Program-made: the position numbers and the translations under genes
Part shown: positions 52,228-61,669 of the stretch, one piece after another
Position numbering within the stretch: position 1 is the stretch's first letter
Layout of the letters: each line of letters starts with the position of its first letter
The notes under the pieces: model-generated
Database searches by the model: none
Seen by the model: only the letters and a program-made list of their open reading frames with translations
What the model was told of the DNA's origin: nothing
From: Streptomyces sp. NBC_01235
Lineage (GTDB): Bacteria > Actinomycetota > Actinomycetes > Streptomycetales > Streptomycetaceae
Assembly (NCBI RefSeq): GCF_035989285.1
Contig: NZ_CP108513.1
Coordinates: forward strand, 3,224,001 to 3,288,000
Length of the DNA stretch: 64,000 bases
Direction of reading: 5' to 3'

Positions 52228-52701
52228 ATGGCAGAGACCGGAGACGACACACGACGGGCCGCCGCTCTCGATCGCCTCATGGCCGTGGGCCGCCGGCACA
52301 GCGCGGTCACGGTGATGTTCCACTCGGCGATCGCGGCGAAGCAGGGGCTGAACGCCACAGAGGAGAAGACTCTCGACTTCCTCCAACGGCAGGGCCCGCT
52401 CACCGCGAAAGACCTGGCGGAGCTGACCGGCCTGGCCCCCGCCTCCGTGACCGGCATGCTCGACCGGCTGGAGGCCAAGGGCTTCGTCCGCAGGGTCAAG
52501 CACCCCACGGACAAGCGGCGCGTGCTCGTCGAGCTCAACGAGACGAAGATCGCCGAGCTCGCGGTGTTCTTCGAGGACTGGGCACGCGACATCACCGAGG
52601 CGTGCGAGGAGTTCGGCGCGGAGGAACTGGAGACCGTCAACCGTTTCCTCGCCGTGATGACCGAGGCACAGCGGAAGGCCACGGCCCGACTGACCGAGTG
52701 A
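52228..52701 (+). CDS. MarR-family transcriptional regulator
   Basis: A 157-residue winged-helix repressor. The recognition region reads LTAKDLAELTGLAPASVTGM with the wing DRLEAKGFVRRVKHPTDKRR, and N- and C-terminal helices make the dimer. ATG 52228 has GGAGG only one base before it, too close for a working Shine-Dalgarno; the promoter position suggests a leaderless transcript instead. Divergent from the MFS exporter, with palindromic operators between. Probably released by a phenolic or antibiotic ligand. Confidence 0.92.
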   Translation: MAETGDDTRRAAALDRLMAVGRRHSAVTVMFHSAIAAKQGLNATEEKTLDFLQRQGPLTAKDLAELTGLAPASVTGMLDRLEAKGFVRRVKHPTDKRRVLVELNETKIAELAVFFEDWARDITEACEEFGAEELETVNRFLAVMTEAQRKATARLTE

Positions 52702-52702
52702 C

Positions 52703-53608
52703 CTACGCCCCGTACACCGCCCCCGGCGGCTCCGCCTCGGCCAGGAGCTTGCGTACGACGGTCCCCGCCTCCGTCGGGTCCCAGCGCGCGCCCTTGTCGG
52801 CGGTGGGGCCGGGGCGCCAGCCGTCCATGACGGTGATCCGGCCCGCCTCCGCCTCGAAGACGCGGCCGGTGACGCCCTCGCTGTGCGCGGAGCCGAGCCA
52901 GACGACGAGCGGGGAGACGTTTTCGGGGGCCATGGCGTCAAAACCGGTTTCCGGGGCGGCCATCGTCTCGGCGAAGGTCCGTTCCGTCATCCGGGTGCGG
53001 GCGGCGGGCGCGATGGCGTTGACCTGGACGCCGTAGCGGGCGAGTTCGGCCGCCGCGACCAGGGTGAGCGCGAGGATCCCGGCCTTCGCCGCGCTGTAGT
53101 TGCCCTGCCCGACCGAGCCCAGCAGCCCGGCCCCGCTGCTGGTGTTGACGATCCGGGCGAGCGGCGTGCGGCCCGCCTTGGCCTCGGCCCGCCAGTGCCC
53201 GGCGGCGTGCTTCAAGGTGAGGAAGTGGCCCTTGAGGTGGACGCGCAGGACAGCGTCCCAGTCGTCCTCGTCCAGGTTGACCAGCATCCGGTCGCGCAGG
53301 AAGCCGGCATTGTTGACGAGGGTGTCGAGCCGGCCGTACGTCTCCAGGGCGGTCGCCACGAGGGACGCGGCGCCCTCGGGCGTGGCGACGTCCCCGCCGT
53401 GCGCGACGGCCTCGCCGCCCGCCGTACGGATCTCCTCGGCCACGCGTGCGGCCGGGCTGTCGGCGTCCGAGGTCCCGTCCAGGCCCACCCCCAGGTCGTT
53501 GACGACGACGCGCGCCCCCTCCGCGGCGAACGCGAGCGCGTGCGCGCGCCCGAGGCCGCGTCCCGCGCCGGTGACGACGACGACCCGCCCGTCGCAGATT
53601 CCGCTCAT
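52703..53608 (-). CDS. SDR oxidoreductase of the steroid ring C/D cluster (Rv3548c-like)
   Basis: A 301-residue short-chain dehydrogenase. Cofactor site VVVTGAGRGLGRAHALAFA, NNAG (LDTLVNNAGFLRDRML), and catalytic Ser (NTSSGAG), Tyr and Lys (YSAAKAG). The ~45-residue extension at the end resembles the HSD17B4-like 3-hydroxyacyl-CoA dehydrogenases. Position and length match Rv3548c of the M. tuberculosis KstR2 regulon. It follows the second SDR on the same strand, likely one operon from the echA20 divergent promoter. Exact substrate not known. Confidence 0.87.
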   Translation of the reverse strand: MSGICDGRVVVVTGAGRGLGRAHALAFAAEGARVVVNDLGVGLDGTSDADSPAARVAEEIRTAGGEAVAHGGDVATPEGAASLVATALETYGRLDTLVNNAGFLRDRMLVNLDEDDWDAVLRVHLKGHFLTLKHAAGHWRAEAKAGRTPLARIVNTSSGAGLLGSVGQGNYSAAKAGILALTLVAAAELARYGVQVNAIAPAARTRMTERTFAETMAAPETGFDAMAPENVSPLVVWLGSAHSEGVTGRVFEAEAGRITVMDGWRPGPTADKGARWDPTEAGTVVRKLLAEAEPPGAVYGA

Positions 53609-53629
53609 CCCAGGTCTCCTCACGTCCGC

Positions 53630-54400
53630 TCAGGCCTTCTTTGGCCTTCTCAGGCCTTCTGACGTCTCCTTGTTGGCGGTCGCGACGTCGAGGAACGCGG
53701 GCCGCTCCCCTCCCCCGTGCACGAGCAGGCTCGCCCCGCTGATGTAGGCGGCCGCGTCGGAGGCGAGGAAGACGGCCGCCGCGCCCACGTCGGCGGGGCG
53801 CGCGAGCCGGCCGAGCGGGACGGTGCGGGCGACGGCCTCGACGCCGTCCTCGCCTCCGTAGTGGAGGTGGGTCAGCTCGGTGTGGACCATGCCGACGACC
53901 AGGGTGTTCACGCGCACCCGCGGGGCCCACTCCACGGCCATGGACCGCGCGAGGTTCTCCAGCCCCGCCTTGGCCGCGCCGTAGGCTGCCGAGCCGGGCG
54001 AGGGGCGGCTGCCGCTGACGCTGCCGATCATCACGACCGAGCCTCCCGCGCGCCTGAGGTGGTCGTAGGCGGCGAGGGACACGGTCAGCGGCGCGAGGAG
54101 GTTGAGTTCGATCACCCGCGCGTGCCGCTCGGCGTCGGCGTGCGCGAGCGGGCGGTAGGGGGCGCCGCCCGCGTTGTTGACGAGGACGTCGAGCCGGGGC
54201 AGCTCGGCGAAGAAGCGCCGTACGGCGCCGGCGTCCCGTACGTCCAGGGGCACGAACTCGGTCTTGTCGACCGGGGCTTCGGGCGGTCGGCGGGCGCAGA
54301 CCACGACCTCGGCGCCCGCGCGCACGAGGGAGCGCGCGATCCCCGCGCCCACTCCGCGGGTGCCACCGGTGACGACGGCGACCTTCCCGTCCAGCTCCAT
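53630..54400 (-). CDS. SDR oxidoreductase of the steroid ring C/D cluster (Rv3549c-like)
   Basis: A 256-residue short-chain dehydrogenase. VAVVTGGTRGVGAGIARSLV is the cofactor site, LDVLVNNAGGAPYRPL the NNAG block, and AAYGAAKAGLENLA carries Tyr/Lys; IGSVSGSRPSPGSAA holds the Ser. Divergent from echA20 with only 55 bp between, all of it occupied by palindromic operator DNA. Matches Rv3549c by place and size. Role in steroid degradation inferred. Confidence 0.87.
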   Translation of the reverse strand: MELDGKVAVVTGGTRGVGAGIARSLVRAGAEVVVCARRPPEAPVDKTEFVPLDVRDAGAVRRFFAELPRLDVLVNNAGGAPYRPLAHADAERHARVIELNLLAPLTVSLAAYDHLRRAGGSVVMIGSVSGSRPSPGSAAYGAAKAGLENLARSMAVEWAPRVRVNTLVVGMVHTELTHLHYGGEDGVEAVARTVPLGRLARPADVGAAAVFLASDAAAYISGASLLVHGGGERPAFLDVATANKETSEGLRRPKKA

Positions 54401-54406
54401 TCGCTG

Positions 54407-54444
54407 CTACCTTTCCACCTAACAAACGTTTGGTGGAAAGGTAG
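54407..54444. promoter_or_regulatory. KstR2-type operator inside a 13-bp inverted repeat
   Basis: CTACCTTTCCACC (54407-54419) and GGTGGAAAGGTAG (54432-54444) form a perfect inverted repeat. Overlapping it, 54418-54437 reads CCTAACAAACGTTTGGTGG, matching the operator before ipdE1 (CCTAnCAAnnnnTTGnTAGG) except one base. The core AnCAAnnnnTTGnT agrees with the mycobacterial KstR2 motif as I recall it (AnCAAGnnCTTGnT). The arm GGTGGAAAGG also supplies the likely Shine-Dalgarno of both divergent genes. Confidence 0.75.
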
Positions 54445-54455
54445 CTGATGCTTCC

Positions 54456-55208
54456 ATGGGTGTCTCCACCTCGTCCCCCGAAAAGGGGATTTCTCTTGTC
54501 ACGGTTGACGTCCCGCCGGTCAACGCGCTGCCGGTGAGCGGCTGGTTCGCGCTGGCCGACGCGGTGCGCGCGGCGGGCCGCGACCCGCAGGTGCGGTGTG
54601 TCGTGCTGACCGCCGAGGGGCGGGGGTTCAACGCCGGCGTGGACATCAAGGAGTTGCAGGCGCAGGGCCCGGGCGCGCTGGTGGGCGCCAACCGCGGCTG
54701 CTTCGAGGCGTTCGCCGCGGTGTACGAGTGCGAGACGCCCGTGGTCGCGGCCGTGCAGGGCCACTGCCTGGGCGGCGGCGTCGGACTCGTCGGCAACGCG
54801 GACGTGATCGTGGCCGGCGAGGACGCCGTGTTCGGGCTGCCCGAGCTGGACCGCGGTGCGCTCGGCGCGGCCACCCACCTGGCCCGGCTGGTCCCCCAGC
54901 ATCTGATGCGCGCCCTCTACTACACCTCGCGCACGGTCACGGCGGCCGAGCTGCACACGCACGGCTCGGTGTGGCGGGTGGTGCCGCGCGAGGAACTGCG
55001 CGCCACGGCCCTGGGGGTGGCGCGGGAGATCGCCGCCAAGGACGGCGAGCTGCTGCGGCTGGCCAAGGCGGCCATCAACGGCATCGACCCGGTCGACGTG
55101 CGCCGCAGCTACCGCTTCGAGCAGGGCTTCACCTACGAGGCGAGCGTCGGCGGGGTGGCCGACCGGGTCCGGGACACGTTCGGCAAGGAAGGGAACGAGG
55201 GGGCTTAG
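54456..55208 (+). CDS. echA20: Enoyl-CoA hydratase family ring hydrolase EchA20
   Basis: A 250-residue crotonase-fold protein. The oxyanion-hole segments are GRGFNAGVDIKELQ and VQGHCLGGGVGLVGNADVIVA. In steroid-degrading actinobacteria EchA20 hydrolytically opens the last cyclopentanone ring (ring D) of HIEC-CoA to give COCHEA-CoA. Synteny with ipdA, ipdB and ipdC immediately downstream supports this over a general hydratase. ATG 54456; one base separates its stop from ipdA. Confidence 0.88.
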   Translation: MGVSTSSPEKGISLVTVDVPPVNALPVSGWFALADAVRAAGRDPQVRCVVLTAEGRGFNAGVDIKELQAQGPGALVGANRGCFEAFAAVYECETPVVAAVQGHCLGGGVGLVGNADVIVAGEDAVFGLPELDRGALGAATHLARLVPQHLMRALYYTSRTVTAAELHTHGSVWRVVPREELRATALGVAREIAAKDGELLRLAKAAINGIDPVDVRRSYRFEQGFTYEASVGGVADRVRDTFGKEGNEGA

Positions 55209-56045
55209 GTGGGCGACAAGACGATGACCGCCGAGGAGGTCGTGTCCCGGCTGCGCAGCGGCATGACCCTCGGCATCGGCGGCTGGGGCTCGCGCCGCAA
55301 GCCGATGGCCCTGGTCAGGGCACTGCTGCGGTCGGAGGTCACCGACCTCACCGTCGTCTCGTACGGTGGCCCGGACGTCGGCATGCTGGCGGCGGCCGGG
55401 CGGATCCGCAAGCTGGTCGCCGCCTTCGTCACCCTCGACTCCATCCCCCTCGAACCGCACTACCGCGCGGCCCGCGAGCGCGGGGCCTTCGAGCTGACGG
55501 AGATCGACGAGGCGATGTTCATGTGGGGGCTGCGCGCCGCCGCGAACCGGCTGCCGTTCCTGCCGGTGCGGGCGGGGATCGGCTCGGACGTGATGCGGGT
55601 CAACCCGGGCCTGCGGACGGTGACTTCGCCGTACGACGACCAGGAGACGTTCGTCGCGATGCCTGCCCTGCGGCTGGACGCGGCGCTGGTGCACGTCAAC
55701 CGGGCCGACCGGCTGGGCAACGGACAGTACCTGGGCCCGGATCCCTACTTCGACGACCTCTTCTGCGAGGCGGCGGACACGGCGTACCTGTCCTGCGAAC
55801 AGATCGTCGACACGGCCGAGCTGACAAAGGCGTCGGGGCCGCAGACCCTGCTGGTCGGGCGGCATGTGGTGACGGGGGTCGTGGAAGCCCCGGGCGGTGC
55901 GCACTTCACGTCCTGCGCCCCCGACTACGGCCGGGACGAGGCGTTCCAGAAGCGGTACGCGAGCACGCCCTGGCCGGAGTTCGCGGCGCGCTGTCTGGCC
56001 GGGGACGAGCGGGACTACCGGGCGGCCGTGGAGGAGGACGTATGA
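55209..56045 (+). CDS. ipdA: CoA-transferase-like IpdA (COCHEA-CoA hydrolase alpha subunit)
   Basis: A 278-residue family I CoA-transferase alpha subunit. The N-terminus MTAEEVVSRLRSGMTLGIGG, then WGSRRKPMALVRALLR, is the IpdA type. IpdAB does not transfer CoA but hydrolyses ring C of COCHEA-CoA in cholesterol degradation. GTG 55209 follows the echA20 stop; ATG 55224 is an alternative. The stop overlaps the ipdB ATG. Confidence 0.9.
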   Translation: MGDKTMTAEEVVSRLRSGMTLGIGGWGSRRKPMALVRALLRSEVTDLTVVSYGGPDVGMLAAAGRIRKLVAAFVTLDSIPLEPHYRAARERGAFELTEIDEAMFMWGLRAAANRLPFLPVRAGIGSDVMRVNPGLRTVTSPYDDQETFVAMPALRLDAALVHVNRADRLGNGQYLGPDPYFDDLFCEAADTAYLSCEQIVDTAELTKASGPQTLLVGRHVVTGVVEAPGGAHFTSCAPDYGRDEAFQKRYASTPWPEFAARCLAGDERDYRAAVEEDV

Positions 56046-56761
56046 GTGACGTCACCCGTGCCGAGTACTGCGTCGTCGCCTGTGCCGAGGCCTGGCGGGA
56101 CGGGGGCGAGATCCTGGCGAGCCCGATGGGTCTGATCCCTGCCGTCGGCGCCCGGCTGGCCCGGCTCACGTTCGCGCCGGACCTGCTGCTCACCGACGGC
56201 GAGGCGACGATCGTCCGGCCGGACGGCACCGCAGAGGGCTGGCTGCCGTACCGCAAGCACCTGGAGCTGGTCACCGGGGGCCGGCGGCACGTGATGATGG
56301 GCGCGAGTCAGATCGACCGGTACGGCAACCAGAACATCTCCTGCATCGGCGACTGGGCGCAGCCAACGCGGCAGTTGCTCGGGGTGCGCGGGGCGCCGGT
56401 CAACACGCTCAACAACCCGACCAGTTACTGGATCCCGAAGCACTCCCGGCGGGTCTTCGTCGAGAAGGTCGACATGGTGTGCGGGGTCGGGTACGACCAC
56501 GCGGCCGGCGCACGCCATCACCGCATCCCGCGCGTCGTCTCCGACCTCGGCGTCTTCGACTTCGCCACGCCCGACCACGCCATGCGGCTGGCCTCGCTGC
56601 ATCCGGGGGTGAGCGTCGGGCAGGTCCGGGAGGCGACCGGCTTCGACCTCGTGATCCCGGACGAGGTGCCGTACACCCGTGAACCGTCCGAGGAGGAGCT
56701 CCGGTTGATCCGCGAGGTGCTCGATCCGGGGACCGCCCGCGCGCGGGAGGTCGCCGCCTGA
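56042..56761 (+). CDS. ipdB: CoA-transferase-like IpdB (COCHEA-CoA hydrolase beta subunit)
   Basis: A 239-residue beta subunit. Features: TRAEYCVVACAEAWRDGGEI at the start, MMGASQIDRYGNQNISCIGD with the Gly-Ala-Ser-Gln loop, and NNPTSYWIPKHSRR. It pairs with IpdA to open ring C. ATGA overlap with ipdA and TGATG overlap with ipdC indicate strict coupling. Confidence 0.9.
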   Translation: MSDVTRAEYCVVACAEAWRDGGEILASPMGLIPAVGARLARLTFAPDLLLTDGEATIVRPDGTAEGWLPYRKHLELVTGGRRHVMMGASQIDRYGNQNISCIGDWAQPTRQLLGVRGAPVNTLNNPTSYWIPKHSRRVFVEKVDMVCGVGYDHAAGARHHRIPRVVSDLGVFDFATPDHAMRLASLHPGVSVGQVREATGFDLVIPDEVPYTREPSEEELRLIREVLDPGTARAREVAA

Positions 56762-57810
56762 TGGAGACGGCACTCACCCGGCTGGTCGGGGTCCGCCATC
56801 CGATCGTGCAGACCGGGATGGGGTGGGTGGCGGGGCCGCGCCTGGTGTCGGCGACGGCGAACGCGGGGGCGCTGGGCGTCCTGGGCTCGGCGACGATGAC
56901 CGTCGACGGGCTGCGGGAGGCCGTACGGGAGGTCAGGTCCCGTACCGACGCGCCGTTCGGGGTCAATCTCCGCGCGGACGCGGCGGACGCCGGCGACCGG
57001 GTGCGGATCATCCTCGACGAGGGGGTGCGGGTCGCGTCCTTCGCGCTGGCCCCCTCCCGCGAGCTGATCGCCGAGCTCAAGGAGGCGGGTGTCGTCGTCA
57101 TCCCCTCGGTCGGCGCCCGCCGGCACGCCGAGAAGGTCGCGGCGTGGGGCGCGGACGCGGTGGTCGTGCAGGGCGGCGAGGGCGGCGGACACACCGGCGA
57201 GGTGGCGACCACGGTCCTGCTGCCGCAGGTGGTGGACGCCGTGGACATCCCGGTCGTGGCGGCGGGCGGCTTCTTCGACGGGCGGGGGCTGGTCGCGGCG
57301 CTGGCGTACGGGGCGGCGGGCGTGGCCATGGGGACGCGGTTCCTGCTGACGTCGGATTCGACGGTGCCGGACGCGGTGAAGGCGCGGTACCTGGCGGCGA
57401 CGGTGAAGGACGTGACGGTGACGCGGGCGGTCGACGGACTGCCGCACCGCATGCTCCGTACGGACCTGGTGGCCTCGCTGGAGCACTCCACCCGCGCGAA
57501 GGCCCTGCTGCACGCGGTCCGCCGGGCGGCGGGCTTCCGGAAGCTGTCGGGCCTGACCTGGCGCCGGCTGGTGCGCGACGGGCTCGCGATGCGGCACGGC
57601 AAGGACCTGACCTGGAGCCAGGTGCTGCTCGCGGCGAACACCCCGATGCTGCTCAGATCCGCGATGGTGGAGGGCCGTACGGATCTGGGAGTCATGGCGT
57701 CCGGGCAGGTCGCCGGGGTGATCGACGACCTGCCGTCGTGCGCGGAGCTGGTGGAGCGGATCATGAAGGAGGCGGATCAGGTCCGGGAGCGGCTCACCGC
57801 CTCTCGGTGA
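56761..57810 (+). CDS. ipdC: FMN-dependent IpdC (nitronate monooxygenase family)
   Basis: A 349-residue TIM-barrel flavoprotein of the 2-nitropropane dioxygenase family. LVGVRHPIVQTGMGWVAGPR opens the barrel, VVQGGEGGGHTGEVATTVLL binds the FMN phosphate, and AAGGFFDGRGLVAALAYGAA is the next strand. In KstR2 clusters IpdC is an NADH-dependent reductase acting on a HIC-CoA intermediate before EchA20; annotation as nitronate monooxygenase would be misleading here. The C-terminal codons lie in a 20-bp repeat array. Confidence 0.88.
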   Translation: METALTRLVGVRHPIVQTGMGWVAGPRLVSATANAGALGVLGSATMTVDGLREAVREVRSRTDAPFGVNLRADAADAGDRVRIILDEGVRVASFALAPSRELIAELKEAGVVVIPSVGARRHAEKVAAWGADAVVVQGGEGGGHTGEVATTVLLPQVVDAVDIPVVAAGGFFDGRGLVAALAYGAAGVAMGTRFLLTSDSTVPDAVKARYLAATVKDVTVTRAVDGLPHRMLRTDLVASLEHSTRAKALLHAVRRAAGFRKLSGLTWRRLVRDGLAMRHGKDLTWSQVLLAANTPMLLRSAMVEGRTDLGVMASGQVAGVIDDLPSCAELVERIMKEADQVRERLTASR

Positions 57811-57849
57811 CCGTCACCGCCTCTCGACGTCACAGCCTCTCGGTGACCG

Positions 57850-57870
<21 letters not shown>
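57795..57870. repeat. Four-copy ~20-bp repeat spanning both convergent gene ends
   Basis: CACCGCCTCTCGGTGACCGT, a 16-bp shortened copy, then two CACAGCCTCTCGxTGACCGT copies. They cover the stop of ipdC (57808-57810) and the last codons of fadA6 (VTVIERL on the minus strand). Looks like duplication of the fadA6 gene end. Confidence 0.85.
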
Positions 57871-59007
<1,137 letters not shown>

Positions 59008-59027
59008 GGCGACTCCCTCACTGCAAA

Positions 59028-59039
59028 GGACACGTGTCC
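59028..59039. promoter_or_regulatory. Palindrome in the kstR2-fadA6 gap
   Basis: GGACACGTGTCC, a perfect 12-bp palindrome 20 bp before the fadA6 start, with a second CACGTG nearby at 59054. It differs from the KstR2-type motif, so another regulator or a structural role is possible. Confidence 0.4.
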
Positions 59040-59065
59040 CTCATGGCAGAGGGCACGTGAATCGG

Positions 59066-59680
59066 CTATTCACGTACGGCGATCCCGTCCAGCACCATCG
59101 ACAGGTACTGCCGGGCGATCTCCTCCGGGCTGTGCTGTCCGCCGGGCCGGTACCAGGACGCGGCGACCCACACCGTGTCGCGGACGAACCGGTAGGTGAG
59201 ACGGACGTCGAGGTCGGCGCGGAAGACCTGCTCGGCGACCCCGCGCTCCAGCGTGGACAGCCACGCCTTCTCGAACCGGGTTTGCGAGTCGGCGAGGAAC
59301 GCGAACCGCTCCTGCGCCACGAGCTGCCGGCTCTCCTTCTGGTAGATCGCGACGGCGGCGCGGTGCCGGTCGATCTCCCGGAACGACTCGGTGACCAGTG
59401 CTTCGAGGGTCTCGCGGGGGCCGAGGCCGGCGGCGAGGACCGTGTCGTAGCCGCCCCACAGCTCGTCGAGGAACGTGCGCAGGATCTCCTCCAGCATCGA
59501 CTCCTTGGAGTCGAAGTGGTAGTAGAGGCTGCCCGCGAGCATGCCCGCGTGGTCCGCGATCTTGCGCACGGTGGTGGCGTTGTAACCCTGCTCGGCGAAG
59601 ACCTCGGCGGCGGTGTCGAGGAGTTCGGCGCGGCGCGCGGGCGCGGCGGTCACCTGGGGGTTCTTCTTCGTAGGAGGCAC
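59066..59680 (-). CDS. kstR2: TetR-family regulator, KstR2-like
   Basis: A 204-residue TetR protein. The HTH is AELLDTAAEVFAEQGYNATT then VRKIADHAGMLAGSLYYHF. Length, and position between ipdF and fadA6, equal KstR2 (Rv3557c) in mycobacteria, where it represses the ring C/D genes and is released by HIP-CoA. The two palindromes found upstream of SDR/echA20 and ipdF/ipdE1 are its likely targets. It lies 15 bp after ipdF. Confidence 0.82.
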   Translation of the reverse strand: MPPTKKNPQVTAAPARRAELLDTAAEVFAEQGYNATTVRKIADHAGMLAGSLYYHFDSKESMLEEILRTFLDELWGGYDTVLAAGLGPRETLEALVTESFREIDRHRAAVAIYQKESRQLVAQERFAFLADSQTRFEKAWLSTLERGVAEQVFRADLDVRLTYRFVRDTVWVAASWYRPGGQHSPEEIARQYLSMVLDGIAVRE

Positions 59681-59695
59681 GGATCCATTGTCGTC

Positions 59696-60481
59696 CTAGG
59701 CGTGCTGGCTGCTGACGGAGACGACCTCGCCCGTCATGTACGAGGAGTAGCCGGAGGCGAGGAACACGATCACGTTGGCCACCTCCCAGGGCTCGGCGTA
59801 CCGCCCGAAGGCCTCGCGCCCCGTGAGGTCCTCCAGCAGTTCGGACGAGGTCACCTTCACCAGGTGCGGATGCATGGCGAGGCTGGGCGAGACCGCGTTG
59901 ACGCGTACGCCGTACCGCGCCGCCTCGATCGCCGCGCACCGGGTCAGCGCCATCACGCCGGCCTTCGCGGCAGCGTAGTGCGCCTGCCCGGCCTGGGCGC
60001 GCCAGCCGATGACGGAGGCGTTGTTGACGACGACGCCCCCGCCGGTCCCCCGCATCAGCCGCAGGGCCGCCCGCGTGCACCGGAACGTGCCGTTCAGTGT
60101 CACGTCGAGGACCCGGGACCACTGCTCGTCGGTCATGTCGACGAGGTCGGAAGTGCCGCCCAGACCGGCGTTGTTCACGACGATGTCGAGGCGGCCGTGC
60201 AGCCGTACGGCGGTGTCGAAGAGGGCCCGCACCTGGGTCTCGTCGGTGACGTCGCACGGGAGGCCCGCCACCGCGCCCTCGAACTCCCCGGCCAGCCGGC
60301 CCTCGTGCTCCTTGAGTCGTCGCGCGTGCGCGTCGCTGATCAGCACGCGCGCGCCCTCCTCCAGGAAACGGCGGGCGGTCGCCCCGCCGATCCCGGCGCC
60401 CGCGGCGGCCGTGATGACGGCGGTGCGCCCGCTCAGCAGCCCGTGCCCGGGTTCGTACGCCGGACTCTCGACGCCTGTCAT
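59696..60481 (-). CDS. ipdF: SDR dehydrogenase IpdF
   Basis: A 261-residue short-chain dehydrogenase. TAVITAAAGAGIGGATARRF is the cofactor site (with the unusual AAAGAGIGG spacing), DIVVNNAGLGGTSDLV, Ser in NASVIGW, and HYAAAKAGVMALTR with Tyr/Lys. IpdF oxidises the 5-hydroxyl of the HIP-derived CoA intermediate. It is the first gene of the ipdF-kstR2-fadA6 unit, starting 48 bp from divergent ipdE1. Confidence 0.85.
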   Translation of the reverse strand: MTGVESPAYEPGHGLLSGRTAVITAAAGAGIGGATARRFLEEGARVLISDAHARRLKEHEGRLAGEFEGAVAGLPCDVTDETQVRALFDTAVRLHGRLDIVVNNAGLGGTSDLVDMTDEQWSRVLDVTLNGTFRCTRAALRLMRGTGGGVVVNNASVIGWRAQAGQAHYAAAKAGVMALTRCAAIEAARYGVRVNAVSPSLAMHPHLVKVTSSELLEDLTGREAFGRYAEPWEVANVIVFLASGYSSYMTGEVVSVSSQHA

Positions 60482-60494
60482 GGGGCCACGCTAA

Positions 60495-60514
60495 CCTACC
60501 AAACACTTGTTAGG
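60495..60514. promoter_or_regulatory. KstR2-type operator between ipdF and ipdE1
   Basis: CCTACCAAACACTTGTTAGG fits the palindrome CCTAnCAAnnnnTTGnTAGG exactly and shares it with 54418-54437 (one mismatch there). It lies in the 48-bp gap between two divergent catabolic genes. Confidence 0.78.
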
Positions 60515-60529
60515 GAAGGATGGCCGCCG

Positions 60530-61669
60530 ATGGACCTCGACCTCACGCCCGCCGAGGAGGCGTTCCGCGCCGAGGCCCGCGCCTGGCTGCGCGCCCACGT
60601 GCCGTCCGCTCCCCTCCCGTCGCTGGAGACCGAGGAAGGCTTCGCGGCACACCGCGCGTGGGAGGCCGAACTGGCCGCGGACCGCTGGTCGGTGGTGAAC
60701 TGGCCCGCACGCTACGGCGGCAGGGACGCCGGGCTGATCCGCTGGCTGGTGTTCGAGGAGGAGTACTACGCGGCGGGCGGGCCGGGCCGGGTCGGCCAGA
60801 ACGGCATCAGCCTGCTCGCGCCGACCCTCTTCGACCACGGCACGGAGGAACAACGCGCGCGCGTGCTGCCGTCGATGGCGACCGGTGAGGTGGTCTGGGC
60901 GCAGGCGTGGTCGGAGCCGGAGGCGGGCTCCGACCTGGCCTCGCTGCGCTCCCGGGCGACCCGCGCGGACGGCGGCTGGCGGCTGAGCGGCCAGAAGACG
61001 TGGTCGTCACGGGCGGCCTTCGCCGACCGCGCGTTCGGCCTGTTCCGCAGCGACCCGGACACTCCCCGCCCCCACCAGGGCCTGACCTACCTGATGTTCG
61101 ACCTGCGCGCGCCCGGCGTCACGGTCCGCCCGATCGGCCGCCTCGACGGGAAACCGGCGTTCGCCGAACTGTTCCTGGACGAGGTCTTCGTGCCGGACGA
61201 GGACGTGATCGGCGAGCCGGGCCAGGGCTGGCGGGTGGCCATGTCCACGGCGGGCAACGAACGCGGGCTGACGCTGCGCTCCCCCGGCCGCTTCCTCGCC
61301 GCCGCGGACCGTCTCCACCGTCTGTGGCGGGACAGGGGCCGGCCCGCCTGGGCACAGGACCGGGTCGCCGACGCGCTGGCCGGCGCCCGCGCCTATCAGC
61401 TCTTCGCCTACGCGGCCGCCTCCCGCCTCCTGGACGGCGAGTCGATCGGCCCAAAGTCCAGCCTGAACAAGGTCTTCTGGTCCGAGTACGACATCGCGCT
61501 GCACGAGACGGCCCTCGACCTGCTGAGCGAGGAGGGCGAGGCGGCGGACTCCGCCTGGGCCGAGGGGTACGTGTTCGCCCTCGCCGGACCCGTATACGCC
61601 GGCACGAACGAGATCCAGCGCGACATCGTCGCCGAGCGCCTGCTCGGCCTGCCGAAGGGCCGCCGCTGA
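60530..61669 (+). CDS. ipdE1: Acyl-CoA dehydrogenase IpdE1 (FadE30-like)
   Basis: A 379-residue acyl-CoA dehydrogenase. ARYGGRDAGLIRWLVFEEEY, AQAWSEPEAGSDLASLRSRA and GQKTWSSRAAFAD are the FAD/substrate blocks, and the C-terminal GPVYAGTNEIQRDIVAERLL is the usual end. In steroid degraders FadE30 (IpdE1) and FadE33 (IpdE2) form one heterotetramer that desaturates 5-OH-HIP-CoA; the next gene overlaps by one base and is the short partner. ATG 60530 is preceded by GGAAGGA. Confidence 0.85.
   Translation: MDLDLTPAEEAFRAEARAWLRAHVPSAPLPSLETEEGFAAHRAWEAELAADRWSVVNWPARYGGRDAGLIRWLVFEEEYYAAGGPGRVGQNGISLLAPTLFDHGTEEQRARVLPSMATGEVVWAQAWSEPEAGSDLASLRSRATRADGGWRLSGQKTWSSRAAFADRAFGLFRSDPDTPRPHQGLTYLMFDLRAPGVTVRPIGRLDGKPAFAELFLDEVFVPDEDVIGEPGQGWRVAMSTAGNERGLTLRSPGRFLAAADRLHRLWRDRGRPAWAQDRVADALAGARAYQLFAYAAASRLLDGESIGPKSSLNKVFWSEYDIALHETALDLLSEEGEAADSAWAEGYVFALAGPVYAGTNEIQRDIVAERLLGLPKGRR

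Noticed and set aside
56761..57810. Nitronate monooxygenase function
   Set aside because: The fold is shared, but location between ipdB and fadA6 argues for IpdC in steroid ring degradation.
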